From Methylorubrum rhodesianum (GTDB taxonomy: Bacteria; Pseudomonadota; Alphaproteobacteria; Rhizobiales; Beijerinckiaceae): 64,000 nt of DNA. The notes beneath the pieces are model-generated. The model worked only from the letters and a program-made list of their open reading frames with translations, was not told the origin of the DNA and made no database searches. Both the position numbers and the translations under genes were made by a program. Shown one piece after another: positions 8,531 to 18,388 of this stretch (position 1 is its first letter; each line of letters opens with the position of its first letter). The DNA lies in contig NZ_JACHOS010000007.1 of the NCBI RefSeq assembly GCF_014199985.1, positions 124,001 through 188,000 on the forward strand, in the 5' to 3' direction.

Positions 8531-9637
8531 TCAGGCCAGCGGCCGGCGCCGCGGATTCGGGTTGCGGTCGGCCTCCGCCTCGCCGTGGGCGGCGGCCTCG
8601 TAGGCGGTGACGATCCGGCGCACGAGGTCGTGGCGCACCACGTCCACATCACGGAAGCGCACGCGGCCGATGCCCTCGACGCCGTCGAGCACGTTCACCG
8701 CCTCGACGAGACCGGACTTCTGGCCCGGCGGCAGATCGATCTGGCTCGGATCGCCGGTGATGATCATGCGCGAGTTCTCGCCGAGACGCGTCAGGAACAT
8801 CTTCATCTGCATTGAGGTGGTGTTCTGCGCTTCATCCAGCAGCACCACGGCGTTGGTCAGCGTGCGCCCGCGCATGAAGGCGAGCGGGGCGATCTCGATG
8901 ATGCCGGTCTGCAGGCCGCGGTCGACGTGACGCGCCTCCATGAAGTCGTAGAGCGCGTCGTAGATCGGGCGGAGATACGGATCGACCTTCTCGCGCATGT
9001 CGCCGGGAAGGAAGCCGAGCCGCTCGCCGGCCTCGACCGCCGGGCGCGACAGGATCAGGCGCTCGGCGTGGCCCTGCTCCAGGAGCGAGACGGCGTGGCC
9101 CACGGCGAGCCAGGTCTTGCCGGTGCCGGCGGGCCCTTCGGCGAAGACGAGTTCGTTGGCCCGCAACAGCTTGATGTAGTCGCTCTGCGCCGCGTTGCGG
9201 GCGCGCACGGCGCCGCGCTTGCGGGTGGCGATCTGGTCGAACTGCTCGCGGCCGTTATCGGCGGTGATCTCGGCGGAGGGGAACAGGTTGCCCTGGACCG
9301 TCACCTCTTGGATCACCCCGTCCACGTCGCCGAGCGTGAGGGTGGTGCCGCCCTTCTGCACCCGGGCGTAGAGGCGCTCGAACACGCGCCGGGCCTTCTC
9401 GGCGGATTCCGGCGTGCCCTTGACGACGAGATGGTTGCCGAGCGCCGTGCCGGTGATGCCGAGCCGACGCTCGATATGGGCGACGTTCTGGTCGTACTGG
9501 CCGAAGACGAGGCTGGCGAGCCGGTTGTCGTCGAAGGTCAGCGAGACCTCGACCGTTTCGGCCAGTCCCGGACGCCCGGAGGATGGGCGGTTGTTGCGGC
9601 CGGCGGGGCCACGGGCGGACGCAACGTCAATCGGCAC
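8531..9637 (-). CDS. ybeZ: PhoH-family ATPase (YbeZ)
   Basis: A 368-residue PhoH-like ATPase. Walker A is GPAGTGKT (168-175) and Walker B is VVLLDEAQNTT. The N-terminal part has a KH-like fold segment (about 30-100), and the family is thought to act with YbeY in RNA metabolism. Located between miaB and ybeY in one transcription direction. A promoter specific to it is not seen; it probably belongs to the miaB-lnt transcript. Confidence 0.95.
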   Translation of the reverse strand: MPIDVASARGPAGRNNRPSSGRPGLAETVEVSLTFDDNRLASLVFGQYDQNVAHIERRLGITGTALGNHLVVKGTPESAEKARRVFERLYARVQKGGTTLTLGDVDGVIQEVTVQGNLFPSAEITADNGREQFDQIATRKRGAVRARNAAQSDYIKLLRANELVFAEGPAGTGKTWLAVGHAVSLLEQGHAERLILSRPAVEAGERLGFLPGDMREKVDPYLRPIYDALYDFMEARHVDRGLQTGIIEIAPLAFMRGRTLTNAVVLLDEAQNTTSMQMKMFLTRLGENSRMIITGDPSQIDLPPGQKSGLVEAVNVLDGVEGIGRVRFRDVDVVRHDLVRRIVTAYEAAAHGEAEADRNPNPRRRPLA

Positions 9638-9673
9638 GCGAGGATTCCGGGATGGTGATCGTCCTCATATAGG

Positions 9674-11047
9674 TCACGCGGCGGCGGCCGCACCCTCCAG
9701 CGCCTCACCGAACAGGCTGTTGGAGCCCGCACGGGTGATGCGGACGGGCACCAAAGTGCCGATGGTCGAGGCCGGCGCGTCGAACTGCACCGCCTGCAGA
9801 TGGGGCGTCTTGCCCGCGACCTGCCCCGGATGCCGGCCGGTCTTCTCGACCAGGATCTCGGCGACCGTGCCGACCGAAGCCGCGTTGAAGGCGTGGCGCT
9901 GCGCGTCGAGGAGCTGCTGCAGGGCGGCGAGCCGCTCGGTCTTCACCGCCTCCGGCACCGCATCCTCGCGCTCCGCCGCCGGCGTGCCGGCCCGCGGGCT
10001 GTACTTGAACGAGAAGGCCGCGGCGAAGCCGATATCGCCGACGAGCCGCATGGTCTCGGCGAAGTCGGCGTCGGACTCGCCGGGGAAGCCGACGATGAAG
10101 TCCGAGGACAGGGCGATGTCGGGCCGCGCGTTCCGGATGCGCTCGATCAGGCGGCGGTAGGCGTCGCCGGTGTGGCGGCGGTTCATGGCGTGGAGGATGC
10201 GGTCCGAGCCCGACTGCACCGGAAGGTGCAGGTAGGGCATCACCAGCGGGTTGTCCCTGTGCGCGGCGATGAGATCGTCGGCGAAGTCGTTGGGGTGGCT
10301 CGTGGTGTAGCGCAGGCGAAGCAGGCCCGGCACGGAGGCCAGCGCGTCCATCAGGTGCCCGAGCGTCGCCGGCGCGCCGTCCGACCCATCGCCGTGATAG
10401 GCGTTCACGTTCTGGCCGATCAGCGTGATCTCGCGCACCCCGCCCTCGACCAAGCGGCGCGCCTCCTCGACCACCGCCGCCACCGAGCGCGAGACCTCGG
10501 CGCCGCGGGTATAGGGCACGACGCAGAAGGCGCAGAACTTGTCGCAGCCCTCCTGCACCGTGAGGAAGCCGGTGACGCCGCGGGTGCGCCGGGCGGGCAG
10601 GTGATCGAACTTGTCCTCGACCGGAAACTCCGTGTCGACGACGCGGCTCTCGCGCGACTGGCGCAGCAGGTCCGGCAGGCGGTGATAGCTCTGAGGCCCC
10701 ACGACCACATCGACCGCCGGCGCGCGCGAAAGGATCTCGCGACCCTCGGCCTGGGCGACGCAGCCCGCCACCACGATGCGGGTATCCTGCCCCGTCTCGG
10801 CGCGCTCGCCCTTGAGCACGCGCAGGCGCCCGAGTTCCGAATAGACCTTCTCGGCGGCCTTCTCGCGGATGTGGCAGGTGTTGAGGACGACGACGTCGGC
10901 CTCCTCGACCGAGTCCGTCGCGCTGTAGCCCTCGGCCGCCAGCACGTCGGCCATGCGGCCGGCGTCGTAGGCGTTCATCTGGCAGCCGTAGGACTTGACG
11001 TAGGCTTTCTTCAAGGTCGCAAACCCTGCCGCCGGCGGGCGGCTCAT
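9674..11047 (-). CDS. miaB: tRNA-2-methylthio-N6-dimethylallyladenosine synthase MiaB
   Basis: A 457-residue radical SAM methylthiotransferase that modifies A37 of tRNAs. The N-terminal UPF0004 domain binds a cluster through C22, C58 and C96. The radical SAM motif C168-x3-C172-x2-C175 is in [22 protein letters not shown] domain occupies the last 70 residues. It heads the miaB-phoH-ybeY-corC-lnt run. The gene is divergent from the MEKHLA gene, with an 86-base gap. Confidence 0.97.
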   Translation of the reverse strand: MSRPPAAGFATLKKAYVKSYGCQMNAYDAGRMADVLAAEGYSATDSVEEADVVVLNTCHIREKAAEKVYSELGRLRVLKGERAETGQDTRIVVAGCVAQAEGREILSRAPAVDVVVGPQSYHRLPDLLRQSRESRVVDTEFPVEDKFDHLPARRTRGVTGFLTVQEGCDKFCAFCVVPYTRGAEVSRSVAAVVEEARRLVEGGVREITLIGQNVNAYHGDGSDGAPATLGHLMDALASVPGLLRLRYTTSHPNDFADDLIAAHRDNPLVMPYLHLPVQSGSDRILHAMNRRHTGDAYRRLIERIRNARPDIALSSDFIVGFPGESDADFAETMRLVGDIGFAAAFSFKYSPRAGTPAAEREDAVPEAVKTERLAALQQLLDAQRHAFNAASVGTVAEILVEKTGRHPGQVAGKTPHLQAVQFDAPASTIGTLVPVRITRAGSNSLFGEALEGAAAAA

Positions 11048-11133
11048 TCAAAGGACTGTCCGTTTGGTTCGGCCCCTTATCACGGTTCGGACTCCGACAC
11101 GATTCTCTTGAACATCGCCGGAAAGACGCGCCC

Positions 11134-11574
11134 GTGAGACCTGCCGACGACCCTCGCTTCTTCGCCCTGCTGACCGGCAGCTTCCAGCGCCTGGTCGGTC
11201 GCCCGCTCCTCCCTGAACCCAATTCCGGGCCGGGCTGGCTCTACGAATCGGCGCCCTTCGCGGTGCTGGCGCACGACACCAGCGCCGATCCGCTCTTCGT
11301 CTACGCCAACCGGGCGGCGCAACGGGCCTTCGGCTACACCTGGGAGGAGTTCGTCGGCATGCCGTCGCGGCTCTCGGCGGAGGCGCCGGAACGGGCCGAG
11401 CGGCAGCGCCTGCTCGATGCGGTGGCCCGCGACGGTTTCGTGTCGGGCTATAGCGGGATCCGAGTCGCGCGGGACGGGCGGCGCTTCCCCGTCAGCGAGG
11501 GCATCGTCTGGCAGCTCGTCGACGAGGCCGGGACCGTCCACGGTCAGGCGGCGACCTTTCCGCTGGCTGCCTGA
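11134..11574 (+). CDS. MEKHLA (PAS-like) domain protein
   Basis: A 146-residue single-domain protein. The segment APFAVLAHDTSADPLFVYAN followed by RAAQRAFGYTWEEF is a PAS-like MEKHLA signature, known also at the C-terminus of plant HD-ZIP III proteins. No output domain is attached. It is the only plus-strand gene in an otherwise minus-strand housekeeping run, placed 86 bases from miaB and 4 bases from the plsC stop. It may be a small sensory or binding protein; ligand and partner are unknown. Confidence 0.8.
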   Translation: MRPADDPRFFALLTGSFQRLVGRPLLPEPNSGPGWLYESAPFAVLAHDTSADPLFVYANRAAQRAFGYTWEEFVGMPSRLSAEAPERAERQRLLDAVARDGFVSGYSGIRVARDGRRFPVSEGIVWQLVDEAGTVHGQAATFPLAA

Positions 11575-11578
11575 GCGC

Positions 11579-12457
11579 TCATACCGCGGCGATGCCGGGT
11601 GCCGAAACGTCGGCGCTCTCCCCGGGCACTTCGGGCAGGGCCGGTGCCGGGCGGGATGGCGGGTTGCCGAGGCGGATCTCGCGCAGGCCCCGGCGCACGG
11701 CCGATTCGGCCTGGGCCGTGGCCACCTTGCGGTCGGTGGCGGCGTCGAAAGCGATCGGCGCCCCCCAGTCGACATGGACGTCGATGGGACCGCGGGTGGC
11801 GAACAGGGCGAGATGGGGCGCGAGATCCATGTCGCCGTACCAGGCGATCTCCGGCCTCTCGGCGCGGGTCACGGGCAGGCCGTTGCGGCGCGGATAGGCC
11901 AGGGCGAGCGGCTGGAGCCGGATGCGCGCGAGCCCGCCCGCCTCGGCGGCGAGCGCCGCGCGCGCGGCGCCGACCAGGGAGGAGCGGAACGGCAGGAGGC
12001 GCAGACCGTCGCCGGTGGTGCCCTCGGCGAACAGCACGATGAGTTCGCCGTCCGCGAGCCGCTGGCCGACGGTGGCGTTGACGCTGGCCGTGGCCGCGCG
12101 CTTGGCCCGCTCGATGAACACGGTGCGCTGGAGCTTGGCCAGCGGGCCGATCAGCGGCCAGCCCTCGATCTCGGATTTCGCCACGAAGGAGAGCGGGCGC
12201 AGCGAGCCGAGCGCGACGATATCGAGCCAGGAGACGTGGTTGGCGAGAACCAGGGCCGGCTCGCCCGGCGGCGGTGGCGTGCCCGTCTGCGTCACCCGCA
12301 CCGAGAACAGGCGCAGGAACAGCCGGTGGAACAGCACCGGGATATGCGCGGCGAGCCGCCCGCGCCCGAAGCGCAGGCTGAGCCAGTGCGGCCCGATCAC
12401 GATCACGAAGGCCAGGGCCTGAACGAGCAGGCGCAGGCCGATGCCGGCGCGCGTCAT
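11579..12457 (-). CDS. plsC: 1-acyl-glycerol-3-phosphate acyltransferase
   Basis: A 292-residue PlsC-type acyltransferase that makes phosphatidate from lysophosphatidate at the inner membrane. The catalytic H-x4-D box is H74-D79 in NHVSWLDI. The substrate-binding motif is FAEGTTGDG (143-151). A hydrophobic N-terminal helix anchors it. Some family members act on ornithine lipids (OlsA), which cannot be excluded from sequence alone. It lies between rimI and miaB, as in many Rhizobiales. Confidence 0.88.
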   Translation of the reverse strand: MTRAGIGLRLLVQALAFVIVIGPHWLSLRFGRGRLAAHIPVLFHRLFLRLFSVRVTQTGTPPPPGEPALVLANHVSWLDIVALGSLRPLSFVAKSEIEGWPLIGPLAKLQRTVFIERAKRAATASVNATVGQRLADGELIVLFAEGTTGDGLRLLPFRSSLVGAARAALAAEAGGLARIRLQPLALAYPRRNGLPVTRAERPEIAWYGDMDLAPHLALFATRGPIDVHVDWGAPIAFDAATDRKVATAQAESAVRRGLREIRLGNPPSRPAPALPEVPGESADVSAPGIAAV

Positions 12458-12482
12458 CGGCGGACCGTGCTCGCGCGCGCGC

Positions 12483-13004
12483 TCACGACAGTGTCGCGCT
12501 CATGGTCAGCGCGGTCGCCCGGCTGCCGTCGGGCAGCGGGTAGTAACCCTTGCGCTCGCCGACCTTGTGAAAGCCGTGGCGGGCATAGAGCTTCAGGGCC
12601 GGCTTATTTCCCTCATCGACCTCGAGATGGACGGTGCGGATGCCGGCGAAGGTCAGGGCCGTCAGGTGCTCGCGCAGGAGCCGGTGGCTGTGGCCGCCGC
12701 CGCGGGCGGAGGGCGCCAGCACGATGGTGAGGATCTCCGCCTCGTCGACGGCCTTGCGCGAGAGCACGAAGCCGAGCAGCGCGTTGCCCCGGCGCAGGGC
12801 GTGCGCCTCGGTGGAGCGCTCGCACAGCATCCGCTCGAATTCGTGGGCGGCCCAGGGGCGGGCGAAGGCGGTGGCGTGCAGCCTCTCCAGATCGGCTGCC
12901 TGACCCGCATCCCTGAGCGGCGCGACGTAGGGCACGGAGCCCCAGGCATCCCACCACGCGGACCACCAATCGAGCGGCCAGAACGGGGAGACGGTCCGCG
13001 TCAT
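12483..13004 (-). CDS. rimI: Ribosomal protein alanine acetyltransferase (RimI-type GNAT)
   Basis: A 173-residue GNAT acetyltransferase. The acetyl-CoA motif is ILTIVLAPSARGGGHSHRLL and the C-terminal block is NKPALKLYARHGFHKVGERKGYY. RimI acetylates the N-terminus of ribosomal protein S18 in E. coli; other targets are possible. The ATG at 13002-13004 overlaps the tsaB stop (ATGA), so the two are translationally coupled. The N-terminus has an extra Trp-rich stretch (FWPLDWWSAWWDAWG). Confidence 0.9.
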   Translation of the reverse strand: MTRTVSPFWPLDWWSAWWDAWGSVPYVAPLRDAGQAADLERLHATAFARPWAAHEFERMLCERSTEAHALRRGNALLGFVLSRKAVDEAEILTIVLAPSARGGGHSHRLLREHLTALTFAGIRTVHLEVDEGNKPALKLYARHGFHKVGERKGYYPLPDGSRATALTMSATLS

Positions 13005-13681
13005 GCCCTTGCGAGCCTCGCATGGTCCTGCGGCTGGGCATCCGGCCCGCGCAGGTAGAGGGGGCGCGGCAGCGCCTGATCCGGATCGGCCACGAGCCCG
13101 AGCGAGGCGACCCAGGCGATCTGCGGCGCACCCGTCTCGGCGACCTCGACCGCGAGGCCGGCCGCGCCCGCCGCCGCGGCGAGGGCGGGCGCGCCGGAGC
13201 CGGTGAGGATCGCCCGCCTGCCGCCGAGCAGGCCGACCGCCTCCTCCAGGGCGACGTGGCGGGGCGGGATCACCGTACCCTCGGTCACGCTCATGGCCTG
13301 GAGGTAGACCGCGCCGTGGCGCGCGTCGATCGCGGCGACGACCGCGTCCTCGCCGTTGAGCGCGAGCTGGGGAGCCAGCAGGGCGGACAGGGTCGTGACG
13401 CCGACGACGGGGATGCCCGCGGCGAGCCCGATGGCACGGGCGGCGGAGAGGCCGACGCGCAGGCCGGTATAGCTGCCCGGCCCGACCGTGACCGCGACCC
13501 GGTCGAGTGCCTCGAAGCCGCCCTCGACCCGGGCCATGACCCGCTCGATCAGCGGCAGAAGCGCCTCGGCGTGGCCGCGCACGAGCGGCATCGACTCTTC
13601 GGCGAGCAGGTCGTCGCTGTCGTCGGTGGCCACGCAAGCCGCGCAGGCTTCGAGCGCCGTATCGATGGCAAGGATCCGCAA
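13001..13681 (-). CDS. tsaB: tRNA threonylcarbamoyladenosine biosynthesis protein TsaB
   Basis: A 226-residue ASKHA-fold protein that partners TsaD and TsaE in making t6A37 on tRNAs reading ANN codons. The start RILAIDTALEACA and VGPGSYTGLRVGLSAARAIG are diagnostic. The start codon is TTG (13679-13681), placed where family alignments begin. It overlaps rimI by 4 bases. Confidence 0.94.
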   Translation of the reverse strand: MRILAIDTALEACAACVATDDSDDLLAEESMPLVRGHAEALLPLIERVMARVEGGFEALDRVAVTVGPGSYTGLRVGLSAARAIGLAAGIPVVGVTTLSALLAPQLALNGEDAVVAAIDARHGAVYLQAMSVTEGTVIPPRHVALEEAVGLLGGRRAILTGSGAPALAAAAGAAGLAVEVAETGAPQIAWVASLGLVADPDQALPRPLYLRGPDAQPQDHARLARA

Positions 13682-13857
13682 ACGTCGATTCCATCCGGCG
13701 GCGGGCCACAGGCGCCCGCCATCGGGTACAGTTTAGGACGAAATGTTTCCGCGCGTCAGCGCATCCGCCGCCGGGCTCCCCAGGAAGCGGGTCGGTGTTG
13801 CACCGGCGCCAGCGGGGCCGGCGCCGGGGTCACATCGCCAGGATCACACTGTATGGC

Positions 13858-14424
13858 TCAGATCGCCTGCACTTCCCGCACCGAGGGCAGGAAGTGGCGG
13901 AACAGGTTCTGCACGCCCTGGCGCAGGGTCGCGGTGGAAGACGGGCAGCCCGAGCAGGCGCCCTTCATCTCGAGATAGACGATTCCGTCGCGATAGCCGC
14001 GGAAGGTGATGTCGCCGCCATCGCCCGCCACCGCCGGGCGTACCCGCGTCTCGAGCAGGTCCTTGATGGTGGCGACGGTGTCGTGATCGGCCTCGTCGTA
14101 GAATTCCTCGGTGTCGTCCTCGGCCAGCGCCGTACCCTCGGCGAGCACCGGGCGGCCGGACTGGAAGTGGTCCATGATCGCGCCGAGCACCGCCGGCTTC
14201 ACCTGCGGCCACTCGTTCACGCCGTCGGCCTTGGTCACCGAGATGAAGTCGTGCCCGAAATAGACGCCGGAGACGCCGGGCACCGCGAACAGGGCGGTGG
14301 CGAGGGGCGAGCGCTCGGCGCCGGCCGCGTCGCGGGCCTCGAAGGTGCCCTCGGGCAGCACCACGCGGCCGGGCAGGAACTTGAGCGTGGCGGGATTCGG
14401 CGTGGCTTCGGTCTGGATGAACAT
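13858..14424 (-). CDS. nfuA: NifU-type Fe-S scaffold protein
   Basis: A 188-residue Fe-S carrier. An N-terminal Nfu_N domain ([19 protein letters not shown]) is followed by a C-terminal NifU domain with the cluster-binding C157-x2-C160 in [11 protein letters not shown]. It moves assembled clusters to client proteins such as MiaB or lipoate synthase. The start ATG 14424 is chosen because alphaproteobacterial homologues begin MFIQTE; an open extension upstream is not supported. It is upstream of tsaB in the same direction. Confidence 0.94.
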   Translation of the reverse strand: MFIQTEATPNPATLKFLPGRVVLPEGTFEARDAAGAERSPLATALFAVPGVSGVYFGHDFISVTKADGVNEWPQVKPAVLGAIMDHFQSGRPVLAEGTALAEDDTEEFYDEADHDTVATIKDLLETRVRPAVAGDGGDITFRGYRDGIVYLEMKGACSGCPSSTATLRQGVQNLFRHFLPSVREVQAI

Positions 14425-14629
14425 GTCGGAAAGTCCTCGGATCCGCTGGCGCCGGTTCAAGGCCGGCCGGGAAGCGGCGCCGGGATCAGCCGGCACCGCT
14501 TTCCATGTGGACCGGAAGGGACGGATTCTCAACCTGTCCCGCGACTTGTTGCGCGGCGGCATCCGGTGTAGGAAGCCCGTTCATCACGCATATCGTTCGT
14601 ATCCGCGCCTGAGGAAGGAGCCGCCTCGC

Positions 14630-15040
14630 ATGGCTCGCGTCACCGTCGAAGACTGCATCGAGAAGGTCGAGAACCGCTTCGAGCTGGTCCTGCTCGCCAG
14701 CCACCGCGCGCGCCTGCTCGCTGCCGGTGCCCCTCTGACCGTCGAGCGCGACCGCGACAAGAATCCGGTCGTGGCCCTGCGCGAGATCGGCGACGAGACC
14801 ATCACGGCCGAAGATCTCAAGGAGCAGCTCATCCACTCGATGCAGAAATACGTCGAAGTTGACGAGCCGGAGGCCGAGACCGTGCCGCTGCTGTCGAGCT
14901 CGCCCGCCGCGGCGGCGGTGGCGCCCCAGTCGTCGTCCGACGACAAGGACGTGCAGTTCGACCGCATGAGCGAGGAAGATCTTCTGCGCGGCCTGGAGAA
15001 CCTGGCGCCGCCGACGGAGACCGACGACGAGGGCGAGTAA
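14630..15040 (+). CDS. rpoZ: RNA polymerase omega subunit
   Basis: A 136-residue omega subunit that helps fold and assemble the beta-prime subunit and supports ppGpp binding. [20 protein letters not shown] is typical of alphaproteobacteria. The acidic C-terminal tail (residues 75-136) is longer than in E. coli. A strong ribosome-binding site, GAGGAAGGAG, fixes ATG 14630. It precedes rsh, the usual partnership. Confidence 0.97.
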   Translation: MARVTVEDCIEKVENRFELVLLASHRARLLAAGAPLTVERDRDKNPVVALREIGDETITAEDLKEQLIHSMQKYVEVDEPEAETVPLLSSSPAAAAVAPQSSSDDKDVQFDRMSEEDLLRGLENLAPPTETDDEGE

Positions 15041-15070
15041 GCCCTCCCTCGCAGCCGAGTCCGCGTTTCG

Positions 15071-15099
15071 CGCCCGCCCTCGATCCCGAGCGGCGGGCG
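15071..15099 (+). terminator. Terminator-like hairpin after rpoZ
   Basis: Arms CGCCCGCC-CTCG and CGAG-GGCGGGCG pair through 12 base pairs with one bulged C and an ATCC loop. It begins 31 bases after the rpoZ stop and is followed by TTCT, a weak T-run. Confidence 0.6.
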
Positions 15100-15205
15100 T
15101 TCTCGTCTCCGGCATCGTCGCGAAGGGCGGTTTGCGGACCTCGGACAGGAAGGACGCTCGAACGAAGCTCTCGTCCCTGGTTCCGGAAGCGATGTTCGCC
15201 ACGTG

Positions 15206-15237
15206 GGACGGAGCCCGTCCTGCAGCCGGTGCAGGAC
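15206..15237 (+). promoter_or_regulatory. Mutually exclusive hairpins in the rsh leader
   Basis: Hairpin A: GGACGG (15206-15211), loop AGC, CCGTCC (15215-15220). Hairpin B: GTCCTGCA (15217-15224), loop GCCGG, TGCAGGAC (15230-15237). They share 15217-15220 and cannot both form. No T-run follows. This may be a leader switch or a chance palindrome. Confidence 0.35.
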
Positions 15238-15372
15238 AAGGGAAACAGTTACGCTCCGTCTGCGACGCCTTGGGTCTGGCGTAAACGGCGCCGATGCGGG
15301 AAGCTGTCGCGCGACGACCGTGGCCGGTCCCGGCCGGGCTTCCGATACAATCAGAGCAGGATCCTTCGGCGG

Positions 15373-17604
15373 ATGATGCGCCAGTACGAACTCGTGGAGC
15401 GGGTCAAACGCTACAACCCGGCCGCGAACGAAGCGCTTCTGAACCGCGCCTACGTCTACGCCATGCGCGCGCACGGCACGCAGAAGCGCGCCTCGGGCGA
15501 TCCGTTCTTCGCCCATCCCCTCGAAGTCGCCGCGATTCTCACCGACCTGCGCCTCGACGACGCGACCATCGTCGCCGCCGTCCTGCACGACACGGTCGAG
15601 GACACCGCGGCCACCCTCGACGAGATCCGCGAGATCTTCGGGCCGGAGATCGGCGCGCTGGTCGACGGGCTGACCAAGCTCAAGCGCCTCGACCTCGTCT
15701 CGAAGCGGGCGGTGCAGGGCGAGAATTTCCGGAAACTGCTCCTCGCGGTGGCCGAGGACGTGCGGGTGCTGCTGGTCAAGCTCGCCGACCGCCTGCACAA
15801 CATGCGCACGCTCCACTTCATGCGCGACGACAAGCGGGCGCGGATCGCCGAGGAGACCCTCGACATCTACGCGCCGCTCGCCGGCCGCATGGGTATGCAG
15901 GAGTTGCGCGACGAGCTGGAAGACCTCTCCTTCCGCACCCTCAAGCCCGAGATCTACGCCACCATCACCAAGCGGCTCGAAGACCTTTCGGCGAAATCCG
16001 GCAGCGTCATCGAGAGCATCGAGCACGATCTCACCGCACGGCTCGCCGCGCGCGGCATCACGGCTCAGGTGAAGGGGCGGCTGAAGAAGCCGTTCTCGAT
16101 CTGGTCGAAGATGGAGCGCAAGTCGGTCGCCTTCGAGCAGCTCTCCGATATCGTCGGCTTCCGCGTGATCGTCGGCACGGTGGCGGATTGCTACGCCGCG
16201 CTCGGCGTGGTCCACACCAGCTGGCCGATGGTGCCGGGCCGCTACAAGGACTACGTCTCGACGCCCAAGCAGAACGATTACCGCTCGATCCACACCACGG
16301 TGATCGGGCCGAAACGCCAGCGCGTCGAGCTCCAGATCCGCACCGCCGAGATGGACGAGATCGCCGAATACGGCATCGCCGCCCACGCGCACTACAAGGA
16401 GGCGGCCAAGGAGGGCGCGGAGGGCGAGGTCCATCCGCGGCTCGCCACCGAGAGCGGCGCCTACCAATGGCTGCGCCGGACCATCGAGCTCCTGGCCGAG
16501 GGAGACTCGCCGGAGGAGTTTCTGGAGCACACCAAGCTGGAGCTGTTCCAGGACCAAGTGTTCTGCTTCACGCCGAAGGGCCGCCTGATCGCCCTGCCGC
16601 GCGGCGCCACGCCGATCGATTTCGCCTATGCCGTCCACACCGATGTCGGCAACACGGCAGTCGGCGCCAAGATCAACGGGCGCCTCGCCCCCCTGCTGCA
16701 CGAACTCGCCAACGGCGACGAGGTCGAGATCGCCCGCTCCGACGGCGCCTCGCCGCCGGCCGCCTGGGAATCGCTCGTCGTCACCGGCAAGGCCCGCGCC
16801 GCGATCCGCCGGGCGACCCGCGCCGCGGTGCGGCGGCAATATGCCGGGCTGGGCCGCCAGATCCTCGACCGCGCCTTCGAGCGGGCCGGCAAGAGCTTCT
16901 CGGAGGAGAAGCTGCGCGGCGCCCTGCCCCGGCTCGCCCGCGCCTCGACCGAAGACGTCTTCGCCGCCGTCGGGCGCGGCGAGATGTTTTCCGGGGACGT
17001 GGTCAAGGCGGTCTATCCCGATTTCAAGGACGAGCGCCGCGCCGGCGCGAGCGGCGGTCCGGCGGCCACCGGGGCCGCGGGGCGGCTCACCCGTTCCAAG
17101 GATCAGACCATGCGGCTGACCTTCTCGGGGGAGCCGGATGGGGCGGCAAGTCCGGGCAGTATCCCGATCCGCGGTCTGGCCGGTGATCTGCCGGTGAGCT
17201 TCGCTCCGAACGGCGGCGCCCTGCCGGGGGACCGCATCGTCGGCATCCTCACCCCCGGCGTCGGCGTGACGATCTATCCGATCCAGTCGGCGGCGCTGGC
17301 CGCCTTCGACAACGAGCCCGAGCGCTGGCTCGACGTGCGCTGGGACGTCGAGGGTTCGCAGGAACGCTTCCCCGCCAAGCTCGCGCTCGAGTCGATCAAC
17401 GAGCCGGGCACGCTGGCGCAGATCGCCCAGGTGATCGCCGAGCACGACGGCAACATCGACAACGTCTCGATGAAGCGGCGCACGCAGGACTTCACCGATA
17501 TCGCGATCGATCTCTCGGTGCCGGACTTGAAACACCTCACCGCCATCGTCGCGGATCTGCGCGGCAAGCGCTCAGTCAGCCGAGTCGAGCGGGTGAACGG
17601 TTAG
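15373..17604 (+). CDS. rsh: Bifunctional (p)ppGpp synthetase/hydrolase Rsh
   Basis: A 743-residue RelA/SpoT homologue that controls the stringent alarmone. The HD hydrolase domain (about 20-180) has H72-D73 and HDTVEDT, so hydrolase activity is likely. The synthetase domain (about 230-370) shows IVGFRVIVG, YKDYVSTPKQNDYRSIHTT and VELQIRT. TGS (VFCFTPKGRLIALPRGAT) and a C-terminal ACT domain follow. Alphaproteobacteria typically have one such enzyme. ATG 15373 and ATG 15376 are both possible. An upstream extension in frame is not supported by family length. Confidence 0.95.
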   Translation: MMRQYELVERVKRYNPAANEALLNRAYVYAMRAHGTQKRASGDPFFAHPLEVAAILTDLRLDDATIVAAVLHDTVEDTAATLDEIREIFGPEIGALVDGLTKLKRLDLVSKRAVQGENFRKLLLAVAEDVRVLLVKLADRLHNMRTLHFMRDDKRARIAEETLDIYAPLAGRMGMQELRDELEDLSFRTLKPEIYATITKRLEDLSAKSGSVIESIEHDLTARLAARGITAQVKGRLKKPFSIWSKMERKSVAFEQLSDIVGFRVIVGTVADCYAALGVVHTSWPMVPGRYKDYVSTPKQNDYRSIHTTVIGPKRQRVELQIRTAEMDEIAEYGIAAHAHYKEAAKEGAEGEVHPRLATESGAYQWLRRTIELLAEGDSPEEFLEHTKLELFQDQVFCFTPKGRLIALPRGATPIDFAYAVHTDVGNTAVGAKINGRLAPLLHELANGDEVEIARSDGASPPAAWESLVVTGKARAAIRRATRAAVRRQYAGLGRQILDRAFERAGKSFSEEKLRGALPRLARASTEDVFAAVGRGEMFSGDVVKAVYPDFKDERRAGASGGPAATGAAGRLTRSKDQTMRLTFSGEPDGAASPGSIPIRGLAGDLPVSFAPNGGALPGDRIVGILTPGVGVTIYPIQSAALAAFDNEPERWLDVRWDVEGSQERFPAKLALESINEPGTLAQIAQVIAEHDGNIDNVSMKRRTQDFTDIAIDLSVPDLKHLTAIVADLRGKRSVSRVERVNG

Positions 17605-17791
17605 AGCCTCGAAGCGGAGGCTGGCCGCCCCTCTCCGGTTCGGCCGATCCCCCGCCCGCCGGTCGCGGGAAGCCCTGCACCGCGCGAGCGGACGGTAAGG
17701 CGAAGCGGGTCCTCGAACCCAGGCGTTCGCGCTCGGCTTGCGCCCCGCGCGCGTCGCTGCAAAAAGCGGCGGGAGACGGGTTGGCGAGCGG

Positions 17792-18388
17792 ATGGTCATG
17801 ACACCGGAAGACGTTCTCGAAGAATTTCGTTCGGCGGGTGCGCTGCTGCAGGGGCACTTCATCCTCAGCTCCGGGCTGCGCTCGCCGACCTTCCTGCAGA
17901 AGATGACGATCTTTTCCGATCCCGCGCGGACCGAGCGGTTGTGCCGCGCGCTCGCGGAGGTGATCACGAGGCAGTTCGGCCGGATCGACATCGTGGTCTC
18001 GCCGGCCATCGGCGGCATCATTCCCGGTTACGAGACCGCCCGCCATCTCGGCGCCAAGGCGATCTTCGTCGAGCGCGACCCGGGCGGCCCCTTCACCCTG
18101 CGCCGCGGCTTCTCGATCCCAGCGGGCGCCCGCGCCGTCATCGTCGAGGACATCGTGACGACCGGCCTCTCGGCCCGCGAATGCCTCGCCTCCCTGAAAG
18201 ACGAGGCTGGGGAGGTGGTCGGCGCGGCCTGCCTGATCGATCGCTCCGGCGGACGCGGCGAGATCGGGCTGCCGCTCGTCTCCCTCGTCACCCTCGATAT
18301 CCCGACCTATTCCCCCGACGCTCTCCCCCCGGAACTCGCCGCCCTCCCCGCGGTCAAGCCGGGCAGCCGGGCGATATCGGCGCCTTGA
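17792..18388 (+). CDS. pyrE: Orotate phosphoribosyltransferase
   Basis: A 198-residue enzyme that joins orotate and PRPP to form orotidine monophosphate in UMP synthesis. The PRPP motif is [13 protein letters not shown]. The segment [20 protein letters not shown] is typical of the family. ATG 17792 has GGGAGACGGG about 11 bases upstream; ATG 17798 is an alternative. It follows rsh in the same direction with a 187-base gap. Confidence 0.94.
   Translation: MVMTPEDVLEEFRSAGALLQGHFILSSGLRSPTFLQKMTIFSDPARTERLCRALAEVITRQFGRIDIVVSPAIGGIIPGYETARHLGAKAIFVERDPGGPFTLRRGFSIPAGARAVIVEDIVTTGLSARECLASLKDEAGEVVGAACLIDRSGGRGEIGLPLVSLVTLDIPTYSPDALPPELAALPAVKPGSRAISAP

Larger units (their letters stand above)
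15041..15372. other. Intergenic region rpoZ-rsh with hairpins
   Basis: This 332-base spacer holds a GC-rich terminator-like hairpin at 15071-15099 and a second pair of overlapping hairpins at 15206-15237. No coding region is supported. It probably contains the rsh promoter and leader. Confidence 0.6.

Noticed and set aside
4875..8603. Very long plus-strand open frame over lnt, corC and ybeY
   Set aside because: It covers several well-supported minus-strand genes and has an Arg/Gly/His-rich composition typical of antisense frames.
14584..17535. Long minus-strand open frame opposite rsh
   Set aside because: Rsh domains and key residues are unmistakable on the plus strand; the antisense frame has no family features.
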